A DNA stretch of 64,000 nt from Prosthecobacter sp. (GTDB taxonomy: Bacteria; Verrucomicrobiota; Verrucomicrobiia; Verrucomicrobiales; Verrucomicrobiaceae), in NCBI GenBank assembly GCA_019186985.1, contig JABARQ010000045.1:1-64000 (forward strand). The letters run 5' to 3'. Numbering within the stretch: the first letter of the stretch is position 1; the number at the start of each line of letters is the position of its first letter. Made by a program: the position numbers and the translations under genes. Below the pieces are notes generated by a model that ran no database searches, was not told where the DNA came from, and saw only the letters and a program-made list of their open reading frames with translations. Shown piece after piece: positions 54,254-63,065 of the stretch.

Positions 54254-57223
54254 TTAAGCTGCGAGCGCCTCGTTGAGTTCTTCCAGGAGCTTCGGCAACT
54301 GGTCGCCAAAGAGTTGATGGGCTTTCCCGAGGCCGCCTTCCTGGTTGAAGGGCGTGTAGTCGAGATCATCCAGCTCGATGCTGAGGCTGGTGGCGATGTG
54401 GTCGCGGATGAGCTTGAGCCACGCGAGCTGTTCGGGGGTGAATGGAGCGCGGACCTCCGAGTCCGCAGCGGGTGGAAAGGTCGAGGGCGATGAGGAACCA
54501 GACGATGTGTTGGCGGAGTTGGCTTCTGAGTTCGGGGCGCTGGGTGTTGGCGGAGTGCTGCGGACTTGGAAGTCCGCGCTCCTTTGGGCCAGCCATTGCT
54601 CGAAGCGCTCGTTCACGGAGTCGGCGAAGGGTTTGAGCACCGGCTGCTGCTCCAGGGCGAAGCGGACGAGGGAGACGAGGTCGGCGAAGCGTCCGGCCTG
54701 GGTGCGGCCTTTGACTTTGTCCGGGGCGGTGGCGGCGAAGGCGTTCCAGAGGTTGTCCTCGGTCCAGGCGGCGTGCTGCTCGCGGAGCTTCTTTTCGAGT
54801 TCCTTGAGCATCTTCTCGGTGAGGCGCTGGGCGTAGGGGCGGCTGTAGAGGATCTGGAGCGCGGTGATCTCGGCCTGATGCTGCTCGATGTAGTCGCGGA
54901 AGGATTTGGCGAGTGCGGTGGCCTTGTCCTTGGCGGCTCCGCTGAAGCCCTGCTCCAGCACTTCATCAATGACGGAGGTGGCGATGGTTTGCTCGCTCTC
55001 CTGATTCACCTTGGCGAGGAGGTCGCGCAGGGCGGGCTTGTCGAACGGGGCGCAGGCGGTGGTGATGAGTTCTGTCTGAGCTTTGGTGAAGGCTTCCTCG
55101 CTGAGTTCCTGGGGTTCGGCTCCTTTGATGCCGGTGGCGTGCTCGGCAACGGCGTCGGGATCGAAGGCCTTCAACAACGCGGCGGACATCTGGCTGAGCG
55201 TGTGCCCGCCGCTGGTGGTGGTGACTTCCTTTTGCTGCGCGGGGGTGAGTTCGCGGTCGAGCCGGGCAAGACGTCCGGCGAGGGAGGTGAGGCTGTCTTC
55301 ATCGCGCTTCCCGAGAGCGACGCCGAGGAGGAGTTTATCAAAGGCGACGGTGGGCTTGCGCTCCAGCGGGCGGGACTCGGTCTTGTCGCTCTCGCAGACG
55401 CCGACGGCATCGACGATGATGAAGTGGGTTTTGGCCTTGGCCTCGGCCCCGGAGACGGATTGCAGATCGGTGGGGGTGAGCACGCGGGTGCCGCGGCCTT
55501 TCATCTGCTCGAAATAGACGCGGCTGCGCACATCGCGGAGGAAGAGCAGGCACTCCAGGGGCTTGATGTCGGTGCCGGTGGCGATCATGTCCACGGTGAC
55601 GGCGATGCGGAGCTGCGGGGAGGTGCGGAACTCGGCGATGAGGTCCTCGCTTTTGGCCGGTTTGCCGGTGGTGGGATGCTTGGCCTGATAGGTGATCTTT
55701 TTGCAGAAGTCGGTGCCTTTGCCAAAGACCTCCCAGACAAGCTGGACGATGTCCTCGGCGTGGCTGTCGTCCTTGGCAAAGATGAGTGTCTTCGGCACCA
55801 AGGCACGGCCGGGGAACAGCTCGGTGAAGAGGGCATCGCGATACGCGGTGAGCACGGTGCGGATCTGCGAGGGGACGACGATGCTGCGGTCGAGTTCCTT
55901 TTCGGTGAAGGCGAGGTCTTCATCAAGGCGCTCCCAGCGGCGGCGGCGGGTCTCTTTGTGCCGACGGTCCACGTAGAAGCCTTTCTCCACCTTGTCGCCG
56001 GCCTCGGTGACGCGGGTGCGGATTCGATAGACCTCGTAGCCGACATTCACGCCATCGGCGACGGCCCGCTCGTGGCCATACTCCATGACGAGGTTCTGGT
56101 TGAAGAAGCCGATGGTCTGCTTCGACGGCGTGGCGGTGAGGCCGATGAGGTGGGCATCGAAATACTCCAGCACCTGACGCCAGAGGCCGTAGATGGAGCG
56201 GTGGCACTCGTCGGTGACGATGAAGTCGAAGGTCTCAATGGGGATGGCGGGATTGTAGGCGACGTCCAGAGTGGAAGCGGCATCCTGCCGCTTGTCAGAG
56301 GAACCAAGCGGCGGGACGCCGCTTCCACTTTGCATCGCCGCTGCGATCTCGAAACCAGATCGCTCATCAATATCCTCGGGCAGCTCCTCGCCGCGCAGCA
56401 TGGAGTAGAGCCGCTGGATGGTGCAGATGGTGACGCGGCAGACTTCGTCGAGCTTGTTCGAGGTGAGGTGCTGGACGTTGTAAACGGCGGTGAATTTCCG
56501 TCCGTCATCGGGCAGCACGTATTGATCGAACTCGGTCTTCGCCTGGCGACCGAGATTCGCCCGGTCCACGAGGAAGAGAACGCGTTTGGCCTTGGCGAAC
56601 TTGATGAGGCGGTAGGTGAAGGCGCAGGCGGTGAAGGTCTTGCCCGAGCCGGTGGCCATCTGGATGAGAGAACGCGGATAATCCGAGGCGAGCGACTGCT
56701 CCAGGCCGGTGATGCCTTCCACCTGGCAGTCTCTCATGCCGAGCGTGTTCAGCGGATGCGTGAAGGCCATCTCGGCGAGCAGCGTGCGGAGGGTCTTGGC
56801 CGAATCCATCCACTGCGCCAGTGTCTCGGGCCGGTGGAAGCAGAACACCCGGCGTGGGCGCGGATGCGGATCGCGCTCATCGCGGAAGAAGGTCTCCACG
56901 CCGGTGGATTCGTAGCGGAAGGGCAGCGAATCGGAGCCGAGACCCGCCGCGAGGAAGTCGGGCAGATTCTCCGCGTAGTGGGCTGACTGTTCCGCGACTG
57001 TGGAAAGGGTGACACCTTCCTTCTTGGCCTCGACGATGCCGACCGGCCTGCGATTCACCAGGAGCAGGTAGTCGCAGCGCCCCGACTTCAGCGGCACCTC
57101 GCACAAGGCAACGCCAAATGACGCGGAGGGATCGAAGGCCTTGTAGTCCTGAACGGCCCAGCCTGCCGCCGCCAGCATGGCGTCGATGGTTTCGCGGGCT
57201 TGCTGTTCCGGGAGGGCGGGCAT
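54254..57223 (-). CDS. hsdR: Type I restriction enzyme motor/nuclease subunit HsdR
   Basis: Protein of 989 aa. An N-terminal PD-(D/E)xK nuclease is visible (Asp51 in CDYLLLVNRRP, EAKKEG at 65-70). The SF2 translocase has Walker A MATGSGKTF (189-197), VDRANLGRQ, DECH box (338-341) and LTATPSK. The C-terminal half resembles the EcoEI-type HsdR C-terminal domain. Residues ~299-318 are an in-frame repeat peptide (SGSGVPPL..DKRQDAAST) inserted just before DVAYNPAIPIETFDFIVTDECH. It is the first gene of the operon, reading away from the AbiE genes. Confidence 0.95.
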   Translation of the reverse strand: MPALPEQQARETIDAMLAAAGWAVQDYKAFDPSASFGVALCEVPLKSGRCDYLLLVNRRPVGIVEAKKEGVTLSTVAEQSAHYAENLPDFLAAGLGSDSLPFRYESTGVETFFRDERDPHPRPRRVFCFHRPETLAQWMDSAKTLRTLLAEMAFTHPLNTLGMRDCQVEGITGLEQSLASDYPRSLIQMATGSGKTFTACAFTYRLIKFAKAKRVLFLVDRANLGRQAKTEFDQYVLPDDGRKFTAVYNVQHLTSNKLDEVCRVTICTIQRLYSMLRGEELPEDIDERSGFEIAAAMQSGSGVPPLGSSDKRQDAASTLDVAYNPAIPIETFDFIVTDECHRSIYGLWRQVLEYFDAHLIGLTATPSKQTIGFFNQNLVMEYGHERAVADGVNVGYEVYRIRTRVTEAGDKVEKGFYVDRRHKETRRRRWERLDEDLAFTEKELDRSIVVPSQIRTVLTAYRDALFTELFPGRALVPKTLIFAKDDSHAEDIVQLVWEVFGKGTDFCKKITYQAKHPTTGKPAKSEDLIAEFRTSPQLRIAVTVDMIATGTDIKPLECLLFLRDVRSRVYFEQMKGRGTRVLTPTDLQSVSGAEAKAKTHFIIVDAVGVCESDKTESRPLERKPTVAFDKLLLGVALGKRDEDSLTSLAGRLARLDRELTPAQQKEVTTTSGGHTLSQMSAALLKAFDPDAVAEHATGIKGAEPQELSEEAFTKAQTELITTACAPFDKPALRDLLAKVNQESEQTIATSVIDEVLEQGFSGAAKDKATALAKSFRDYIEQHQAEITALQILYSRPYAQRLTEKMLKELEKKLREQHAAWTEDNLWNAFAATAPDKVKGRTQAGRFADLVSLVRFALEQQPVLKPFADSVNERFEQWLAQRSADFQVRSTPPTPSAPNSEANSANTSSGSSSPSTFPPAADSEVRAPFTPEQLAWLKLIRDHIATSLSIELDDLDYTPFNQEGGLGKAHQLFGDQLPKLLEELNEALAA
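56271..56328. repeat. REPIN-like element in hsdR
   Basis: Left arm 56271-56293 (GTGG plus AAGCGGCATCCTGCCGCTT) and right arm 56306-56328 (AAGCGGCGGGACGCCGCTT plus CCAC), spacer of 12 bases. Same total length (58 bases) as the 48831 copy. Translated on the minus strand as SGSGVPPL..DKRQDAAST between motifs I and II of the HsdR translocase. Confidence 0.93.
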
Positions 57224-57375
57224 GCTGAGATTCCCCCATCAAATCAGGACTAAACCCAAGGTCAAGGAATTAGACGCTTTCAGCATTTCACTGACACCAC
57301 CACCCGATAACCCAAGAACTTCAGCCCAAAACAGTTAGACCAACAGCAAATCCCCCAACAATGGGATAAAACCAC

Positions 57376-57433
57376 CTAACCCGCCACTTCCAGCACAGCC
57401 TGGGCGGCGCGGTGGTAGGAACCGGGGGCGCCG
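57376..57433 (-). repeat. Duplicate of lpxB 3' end (possible attachment-site scar)
   Basis: On the minus strand this reads GAPGSYHRAAQAVLEVAG and a stop (TAG), the same amino acids as the last 18 codons of lpxB at 59136. Over 57381-57433 the two copies differ at only two bases, both synonymous; the last Gly codon and the stop also differ. No lpxB body is attached. With the lpxB end it flanks the AbiE pair as a direct repeat. Confidence 0.85.
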
Positions 57434-57453
57434 GAGCACGTCCAAGAACCTGA

Positions 57454-58344
57454 TCAGGAAAGAGGACGCCAGCCCGAAGCCAGACTCCATTTCATAGCAG
57501 GCTGACCAGCAGGATCACCGAGCACTGGCTGCAGAAAGCCGTGCAGCCTTTGGATGATGAGCGGCAAAGGATCAGCCGTGAGCCTGCCTTTTCGGAGAAA
57601 GGCCGACCACTGAGTCTGCTTGTCCCTGCTGTCACCAAATGCTGCCGTCAGCGCCAGCGGTGTCTCGCTCGGCCAGGCAGTGCCTCGGCGAGCGAAGGTG
57701 CCTAGCAGGGCCTCGCGCAACGTCGCCTGATGGAACTCCATGTGCCGACACAGCCAGTCCAGGTCGAAAAAGTCCTTCATGCGGCTGTTGTCCATTCGCA
57801 GTTCCACCGCAGCATGCAATTTCTCGGCGATCACCGTTTCCGGCGGGTAGGTCAGCAACCTCGCCTGGGGAAAATCCAGCAATTCTCGCCACGACTGCTC
57901 CAAGGGTTCTGGAATGATGGTGTCACCAAAACCAATGTCCACTTGAAGAGGAATCCGAGTTCGTTCCAACAGCGCCAAGACCTCGATTCTTATTCCTTCA
58001 TACCTTTCATCCTCACGGATGCGGCTGGCGCTGACATGCGTCCAGACGAGACCATCCTCGGGGTCCGCAGGTGATGCCAGCACCCGCTCGAAGAACATCT
58101 TCAGGTCTTCCACCGAGGAGCTTCCAAAGCCCAGAAGATCCAGGTCTCGCGTGGGACGGTGTGGAGACTGCTGCCATACGGAAAAGAGCTGCGCCCCCTT
58201 GAGCACAAACGTGCGCTCAGCGTGAGCCAGCCTCCAGAGCAGCCGCCCCATCGCGAAACGTTCGAGCAGTCGTTGGAAATCTCCTCCCTGGCTGCGGGAA
58301 AGGTTCAGCAGACGATCCTTGATGGAGGTGGCTAGGTTTTTCAT
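57454..58344 (-). CDS. abiEii: AbiEii-type toxin (nucleotidyltransferase)
   Basis: Protein of 296 aa. The nucleotidyltransferase core is clear: FVLKGAQLFSVWQQSPHRPTRDLDLLG (G-S-like and DxD motifs, ~46-72), a later acid in PLQVDIGFGD, and TYPPETVIAEKLHAAVELRMDNSRMKDFFDL. In type IV AbiE systems this enzyme is the toxin and gives abortive infection when unrestrained. The start overlaps the antitoxin stop by four bases. Convergent to nothing; the lpxB-like repeat and hsdR promoter region follow. Confidence 0.9.
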   Translation of the reverse strand: MKNLATSIKDRLLNLSRSQGGDFQRLLERFAMGRLLWRLAHAERTFVLKGAQLFSVWQQSPHRPTRDLDLLGFGSSSVEDLKMFFERVLASPADPEDGLVWTHVSASRIREDERYEGIRIEVLALLERTRIPLQVDIGFGDTIIPEPLEQSWRELLDFPQARLLTYPPETVIAEKLHAAVELRMDNSRMKDFFDLDWLCRHMEFHQATLREALLGTFARRGTAWPSETPLALTAAFGDSRDKQTQWSAFLRKGRLTADPLPLIIQRLHGFLQPVLGDPAGQPAMKWSLASGWRPLS

Positions 58345-58949
58345 GCCAGCGCCTCCATATAAGGCCGCATCACCTGGTCCATCCGGAATATCTCCCGGTA
58401 CCGATGCATCGGCACCAGGCTTTTTCGGCGGTTACGAAGCCTTTCCCGAAGCGCCTCCAGACATGCTTCCAGAGTCACCTGGTTCCGGTGTTTGAAGCAA
58501 TCCACAATGGTGCGGTCCGGGTCCGTGACCTTCACAGCCACGCCATCCAGCATGTGCGTCTCCACTCCAAGGGTGAAGCTTTCAGGCACCCGGCTGCGAA
58601 TGATGCGCAGGGGAGGCCAGGACACTTTGGGCGTGGGGCAGTTGTGCGGGATCAGCATCCATACCTCATTCGGCTGCTGAGTACCGATCTTGTGAAAGGC
58701 CAGGGCGCTTAGCAGGCAGACAATCCCTTTGGGCACCTGCATCGCAGCCTCCATCAATCCAGGCATGATATGCCCCGGTTCCCCCACCACACTGTAAAGA
58801 CCACGTCCTGTCCGCGTGATCCGCCCAGCCCGTTGCAGCCGGGTCAGCGCCATGGCATTCACACCAACCGCCAGCGCTTCCGCACGACGAAAAAGCGGTT
58901 TTGTCCGCGAAAGCTGCCTCAGCACTTCGAGATGAGGGTTAGACTTCAT
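58341..58949 (-). CDS. abiEi: AbiEi-type antitoxin/transcriptional repressor
   Basis: Protein of 202 aa. An N-terminal winged helix (LFRRAEALAVGVNAMALTRLQRAGRITRTGRGLYSV) is followed by the AbiEi family region (GIVCLLSALAFHKIGTQQPNEVWMLIP, VKVTDPDRTIVDCFKHRNQV). Known AbiEi proteins neutralise the toxin and repress the operon by binding inverted repeats; two such palindromes overlap this gene's promoter. Gene order antitoxin-toxin with ATGA overlap is the standard one. Confidence 0.9.
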   Translation of the reverse strand: MKSNPHLEVLRQLSRTKPLFRRAEALAVGVNAMALTRLQRAGRITRTGRGLYSVVGEPGHIMPGLMEAAMQVPKGIVCLLSALAFHKIGTQQPNEVWMLIPHNCPTPKVSWPPLRIIRSRVPESFTLGVETHMLDGVAVKVTDPDRTIVDCFKHRNQVTLEACLEALRERLRNRRKSLVPMHRYREIFRMDQVMRPYMEALA

Positions 58950-58960
58950 GATACTGGAGC

Positions 58961-59009
58961 AACGTTTTAAACGTTATGCCATTATATATTAATGGCATAG
59001 TTTTTGCAA
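58961..59009 (-). promoter_or_regulatory. abiE promoter with two palindromic operators
   Basis: On the minus strand TTGCAA (59004-59009) and TATAAT (58981-58986) are spaced 17 bases apart. The spacer and -10 box lie in a palindrome with arms ATGCCATTA and TAATGGCAT (58976-58998). A second palindrome, AACGTTT-T-AAACGTT (58961-58975), covers the expected transcription start. The antitoxin ATG is at 58949. This is the layout expected for AbiEi autorepression. Confidence 0.75.
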
Positions 59010-59135
59010 CACATCTTGTTCCTCGTCACCTAGCCATGCGCACCTGCCTAGGTCTGCCACAGAGACGTCCGGCAAAAAAAGCTCAGGCACAAACCTGATT
59101 CAAAGATGAAGCAATCACGCATTCCGAATGAGCAC

Positions 59136-59193
59136 TCACCCCGCCACTTCCAGCACGGCCTGGGCGGCGCGGTGGTAGGAGCCGGGGGCGCCG
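59136..59193 (-). repeat. lpxB 3' end, partner of the repeat at 57376
   Basis: Final 18 codons and stop of lpxB, repeated at 57376-57433. The two copies bracket about 1.7 kb carrying the abiE promoter and both AbiE genes. Confidence 0.85.
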
Positions 59194-60257
59194 AGCTGGG
59201 CGACGACTTCGGCGAGTTCGGCCTGAAGATGGGTGCGGCGGGCGTCGTCGGTGAGCAGGCTGACCATTTCCTCGGCAAGGCTGGTCGGGGTCAGATCAGC
59301 CTGGACAAGTTCGCGGATGACATCGCGGCCGGCGAGGATGTTGACGATGCCGATCTTCTCGATCTTCACGACCAGCTTCGCGGCGAGGTAGGTGATGGGA
59401 TTGACGTGATACACCAGCGCGTAGGGCAGGCCGAAGCAGGCGGCCTCCAGCGTGGCGGTGCCGCTGGCGACGGCTCCCGTCTGGCAGCGCTGCATCAAAT
59501 CATAGACGGTGCCGACCTCGATCCACTTCCGGGCTTCGGGGACGCCGGCGGCATCGGCCAGCTCGCGCATGGTCTGCGCCAGCCGCTCATTGGCGGCCGA
59601 GACGGCAAAGCGGGCGTTCGGGACCTGAAGCCGGATGGCCAGGGCGGCCTGCAGCATGACGGGAAAAAGCTTCTTCACCTCGTTGGAGCGGCTGCCAGGG
59701 AACCAGCCGACCAGGCCGGGCTCGCGCTTCCACTCACGCTTCAGCGCCGTGACACGGTCCACCATGGGATGCCCGCCGAAGACGGTGGGCAGGCCGCTCT
59801 TCTCATAGAACTCCTTCTCAAAGGGGAAGATGCAGATCATGAGGTCGAGCACCCGGGCCATGACCTTCACGCGCCCCTTCTTCCAGGCCCAGACCTGCGG
59901 GCTGATGTAATAGATGAGCCTGCCGGCATAACCCCCTTTGCGAAGGGCCTGGGCGAGCCGGAGGTTGAAGCCGGGATAGTCCACGAAGATCACGGCCTCC
60001 GGGCGTTCCTGAAGGATCTGGCGCACGGAGTCATTCATGCGCGCCTTGAAGTAGGAGTACATCTTCAGCACTTCCCACAGGCCGACGACGCCCGCCTTCT
60101 CCACCCAGTCCTGAATCCCCTTCCCTGCGGCCTCCTTCATGCGCGGTCCGCCCAGGCCGGTGAAGCGCAGCCCGGGCCTCTGCGCCTGCAGCTCCCGGAT
60201 CAGCCCGGCGGCATGGGTGTCCCCGCTGATCTCGCCGGCGATGATGTGAAGATGCAT
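59136..60257 (-). CDS. lpxB: Lipid-A-disaccharide synthase
   Basis: Glycosyltransferase (GT19) joining lipid X and UDP-2,3-diacylglucosamine in lipid A synthesis at the inner membrane. The 373 aa protein has the family blocks MHLHIIAGEISGDTHAAGLI, DYPGFNLRLA, YYISPQVWAWKKGRV, WFPGSRSNEV and ASGTATLEAACFGLPYALVYHV. The ATG at 60257 is chosen by family alignment. Its last 58 bases are duplicated at 57376. A Gfo/Idh/MocA gene lies 43 bases upstream on the same strand. Confidence 0.95.
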   Translation of the reverse strand: MHLHIIAGEISGDTHAAGLIRELQAQRPGLRFTGLGGPRMKEAAGKGIQDWVEKAGVVGLWEVLKMYSYFKARMNDSVRQILQERPEAVIFVDYPGFNLRLAQALRKGGYAGRLIYYISPQVWAWKKGRVKVMARVLDLMICIFPFEKEFYEKSGLPTVFGGHPMVDRVTALKREWKREPGLVGWFPGSRSNEVKKLFPVMLQAALAIRLQVPNARFAVSAANERLAQTMRELADAAGVPEARKWIEVGTVYDLMQRCQTGAVASGTATLEAACFGLPYALVYHVNPITYLAAKLVVKIEKIGIVNILAGRDVIRELVQADLTPTSLAEEMVSLLTDDARRTHLQAELAEVVAQLGAPGSYHRAAQAVLEVAG

Positions 60258-60300
60258 GAGGACGTTGGCTGCGGCTGGAGGCGGGTCGAGAGAAGCGGGA

Positions 60301-61260
<960 letters not shown>

Positions 61261-61489
61261 GTGCCATCCTGTTTAAAGAAGGCCGCCCGTGGAGGCAAAG
61301 GGAAAAGTCAGGCGTCTCCAGCCAAAGCCGCAAAAGCAGTCCCGGACTTCAACCCGTGACCGCAGGGCAGGAGAAAAAACCAGATTCAAGCATCAACCCT
61401 GAGACAGCGCCCCATCTGCGGCTGCGACTAGCCCAAGGCTGCGGCTCACGCCATGATTTCATGATTGCAAGCCTACGAGGAATCCCGGT

Positions 61490-62362
61490 ATGAACAAACC
61501 CATGATGCTTAAAGCCTGCCTGCCATCCGCCCTCCTTCTGCTCAGTTCCTGCACCAGCATGGACGCCATCAAAAAGGGAGACGTCATCGGCGGCCTGATC
61601 GGTGCTCCGTTTGAAATTGCAAGCGGTGCCATCGACACGGCAACCATGCCGCTGAGCCGGCAGAAGCCACAGTGGATCAGGGACGCCGAGATCTCCAACA
61701 TGCGGAACGACCGGCCCATGGTCAACGATCCGGCGTGGTGCCGGAAGTTCGAAAAGGAACTGGCCGCAGGAAGCATCGACATGGCAACCTTCGACGAAAA
61801 CCTGAAGGCCTACAAGATCACCAAAAACGAGAAGTACCTCGGGCGTGCCGAGCAGCTGGCTTCAGGCTCTGAGCAGCAGGGCCAGCTGGAGGAAGCAGTG
61901 ATACAGGCGGTCGGGGAGAAGGCGTTTGATGTCAAAATTTCCGTCAACGGCAGCAGCACGAAGGCCAGATATGACGAGCATTCGGAACGCATCCTTTTTT
62001 TCAGCCCGGTGATGCGGGGGGCGAAGCTGCACCCCAGGGGCCATGCGACGGTCACCCTGCGCAACGACCTCCCGATGAAGCTCAGGCACGGCTACAAGGC
62101 CACCCTCAAGTTCAAGTTCATCATCCCGAGAAAGATGACCACCCGGGCCCTGGGCATGGTTTCCACCAATGAAAGCAACTCGGTGTCCACGGTCACCCAG
62201 ACGCTGGACTTCACGCCGGGCAGCCGCACGCGCAGCGTGAACCTTGACTTTGGCAGCATGAACGGCGCCACAACCGTCAGCATGTATGGGGCATTGTCCG
62301 AATTCCAGCTTTCGGACCCGCCCCACGCCACCTATGAGCTGGTGTCGGTCAGCAAGCTCTGA
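61490..62362 (+). CDS. Lipoprotein of unknown function
   Basis: Protein of 290 aa with a lipobox LLSSC (Cys21). The N-terminal part contains KKGDVIGGLIGAPFEIASGAIDTATMP; the C-terminal half is likely beta-rich (KLRHGYKATLKFKFIIPRKMTTRAL). No family recognised. It lies 38 bases before another lipoprotein gene on the same strand. Confidence 0.65.
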   Translation: MNKPMMLKACLPSALLLLSSCTSMDAIKKGDVIGGLIGAPFEIASGAIDTATMPLSRQKPQWIRDAEISNMRNDRPMVNDPAWCRKFEKELAAGSIDMATFDENLKAYKITKNEKYLGRAEQLASGSEQQGQLEEAVIQAVGEKAFDVKISVNGSSTKARYDEHSERILFFSPVMRGAKLHPRGHATVTLRNDLPMKLRHGYKATLKFKFIIPRKMTTRALGMVSTNESNSVSTVTQTLDFTPGSRTRSVNLDFGSMNGATTVSMYGALSEFQLSDPPHATYELVSVSKL

Positions 62363-62400
62363 AATCCTGAAAGCACGAATTCGAGCCCGTCCCGCCTCTC

Positions 62401-63006
62401 ATGAGAGCCCTCCTTTCACACATTTCCGGAGCGGCTGCGGCCATCGGCCTGCTAGCCGCCTGCCAGAACCCGCCGGCGCAGCCTCGTGTGGCCTTTGAAG
62501 ACAGGCCCCCCTCCTTTTCACCATCGGCTTATGCAGGAAGCGGCGGAGCCAGCCGCCAGCAGGTGGACAGCCAGGAGTTCTACCAATCCAACCAGAGCGC
62601 CTACCAACAAGCCCAGCAAGGCCTGGCCGTTGAACGCGAGCAACGCCGCCGCCGCATGGAGGAGCTGTTTTCCAGCAGCGGCGGCTCAAGCTCCGAAGAA
62701 GGTGGGAGTTCATCTGGCAACGACTCCGGAGGAGGCGGCCGGAACTATCGCGACATGAGGGTGACCTACGACAAGCTGGCCGGGCAGTCACGATCGTCAG
62801 GGTACAACACGATCGTTGTCGAAGGTGGCGGAGACTGTTTTGAAATCGAGTACACCTTTGGGTCCACCGGGTACGCGGTCACCGGACCCGGCGACCTGAC
62901 CGGCCGCATGATCAACATCCGATTTGACAACGGACGCCCTGCCAGCGTGAAAAACTACCATGGCGGCAGCGGTTACTGCAAAGTATCCAGGTTCAGCAGG
63001 CGCTGA
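62401..63006 (+). CDS. Small Ser/Gly-rich lipoprotein
   Basis: Protein of 201 aa with lipobox LLAAC. A Gln/Ser-rich segment (YQSNQSAYQQAQQGL), a Ser/Gly run and then a compact C-terminal domain with two Cys (GGGDCFEIEYTFG, GSGYCKVSRF) that may form a disulfide. Function unknown. Convergent with the topoisomerase gene. Confidence 0.62.
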   Translation: MRALLSHISGAAAAIGLLAACQNPPAQPRVAFEDRPPSFSPSAYAGSGGASRQQVDSQEFYQSNQSAYQQAQQGLAVEREQRRRRMEELFSSSGGSSSEEGGSSSGNDSGGGGRNYRDMRVTYDKLAGQSRSSGYNTIVVEGGGDCFEIEYTFGSTGYAVTGPGDLTGRMINIRFDNGRPASVKNYHGGSGYCKVSRFSRR

Positions 63007-63065
63007 TCAAGGACGGCTCAGCCGGCAGATGGAGGTCTCTTGCACCCGCTGACGCGCAGCTGCAC

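Noticed and set aside
48231-56328. Repeated palindromes considered as a CRISPR array
   Set aside because: Copies are kilobases apart inside genes, with no regular spacers and no cas genes.
54566-56986. 806-codon open frame on the plus strand
   Set aside because: It is the antisense of hsdR. The minus strand has nuclease, Walker A and DECH motifs; the plus frame is a Gly/Glu/Val-rich shadow caused by GC-rich codons.
57224-57375. Search for an integrase or small gene next to the lpxB-like repeat
   Set aside because: The 150 bases are AT-richer and hold only short frames without motifs; I cannot support a gene or a clear hsdR promoter there.
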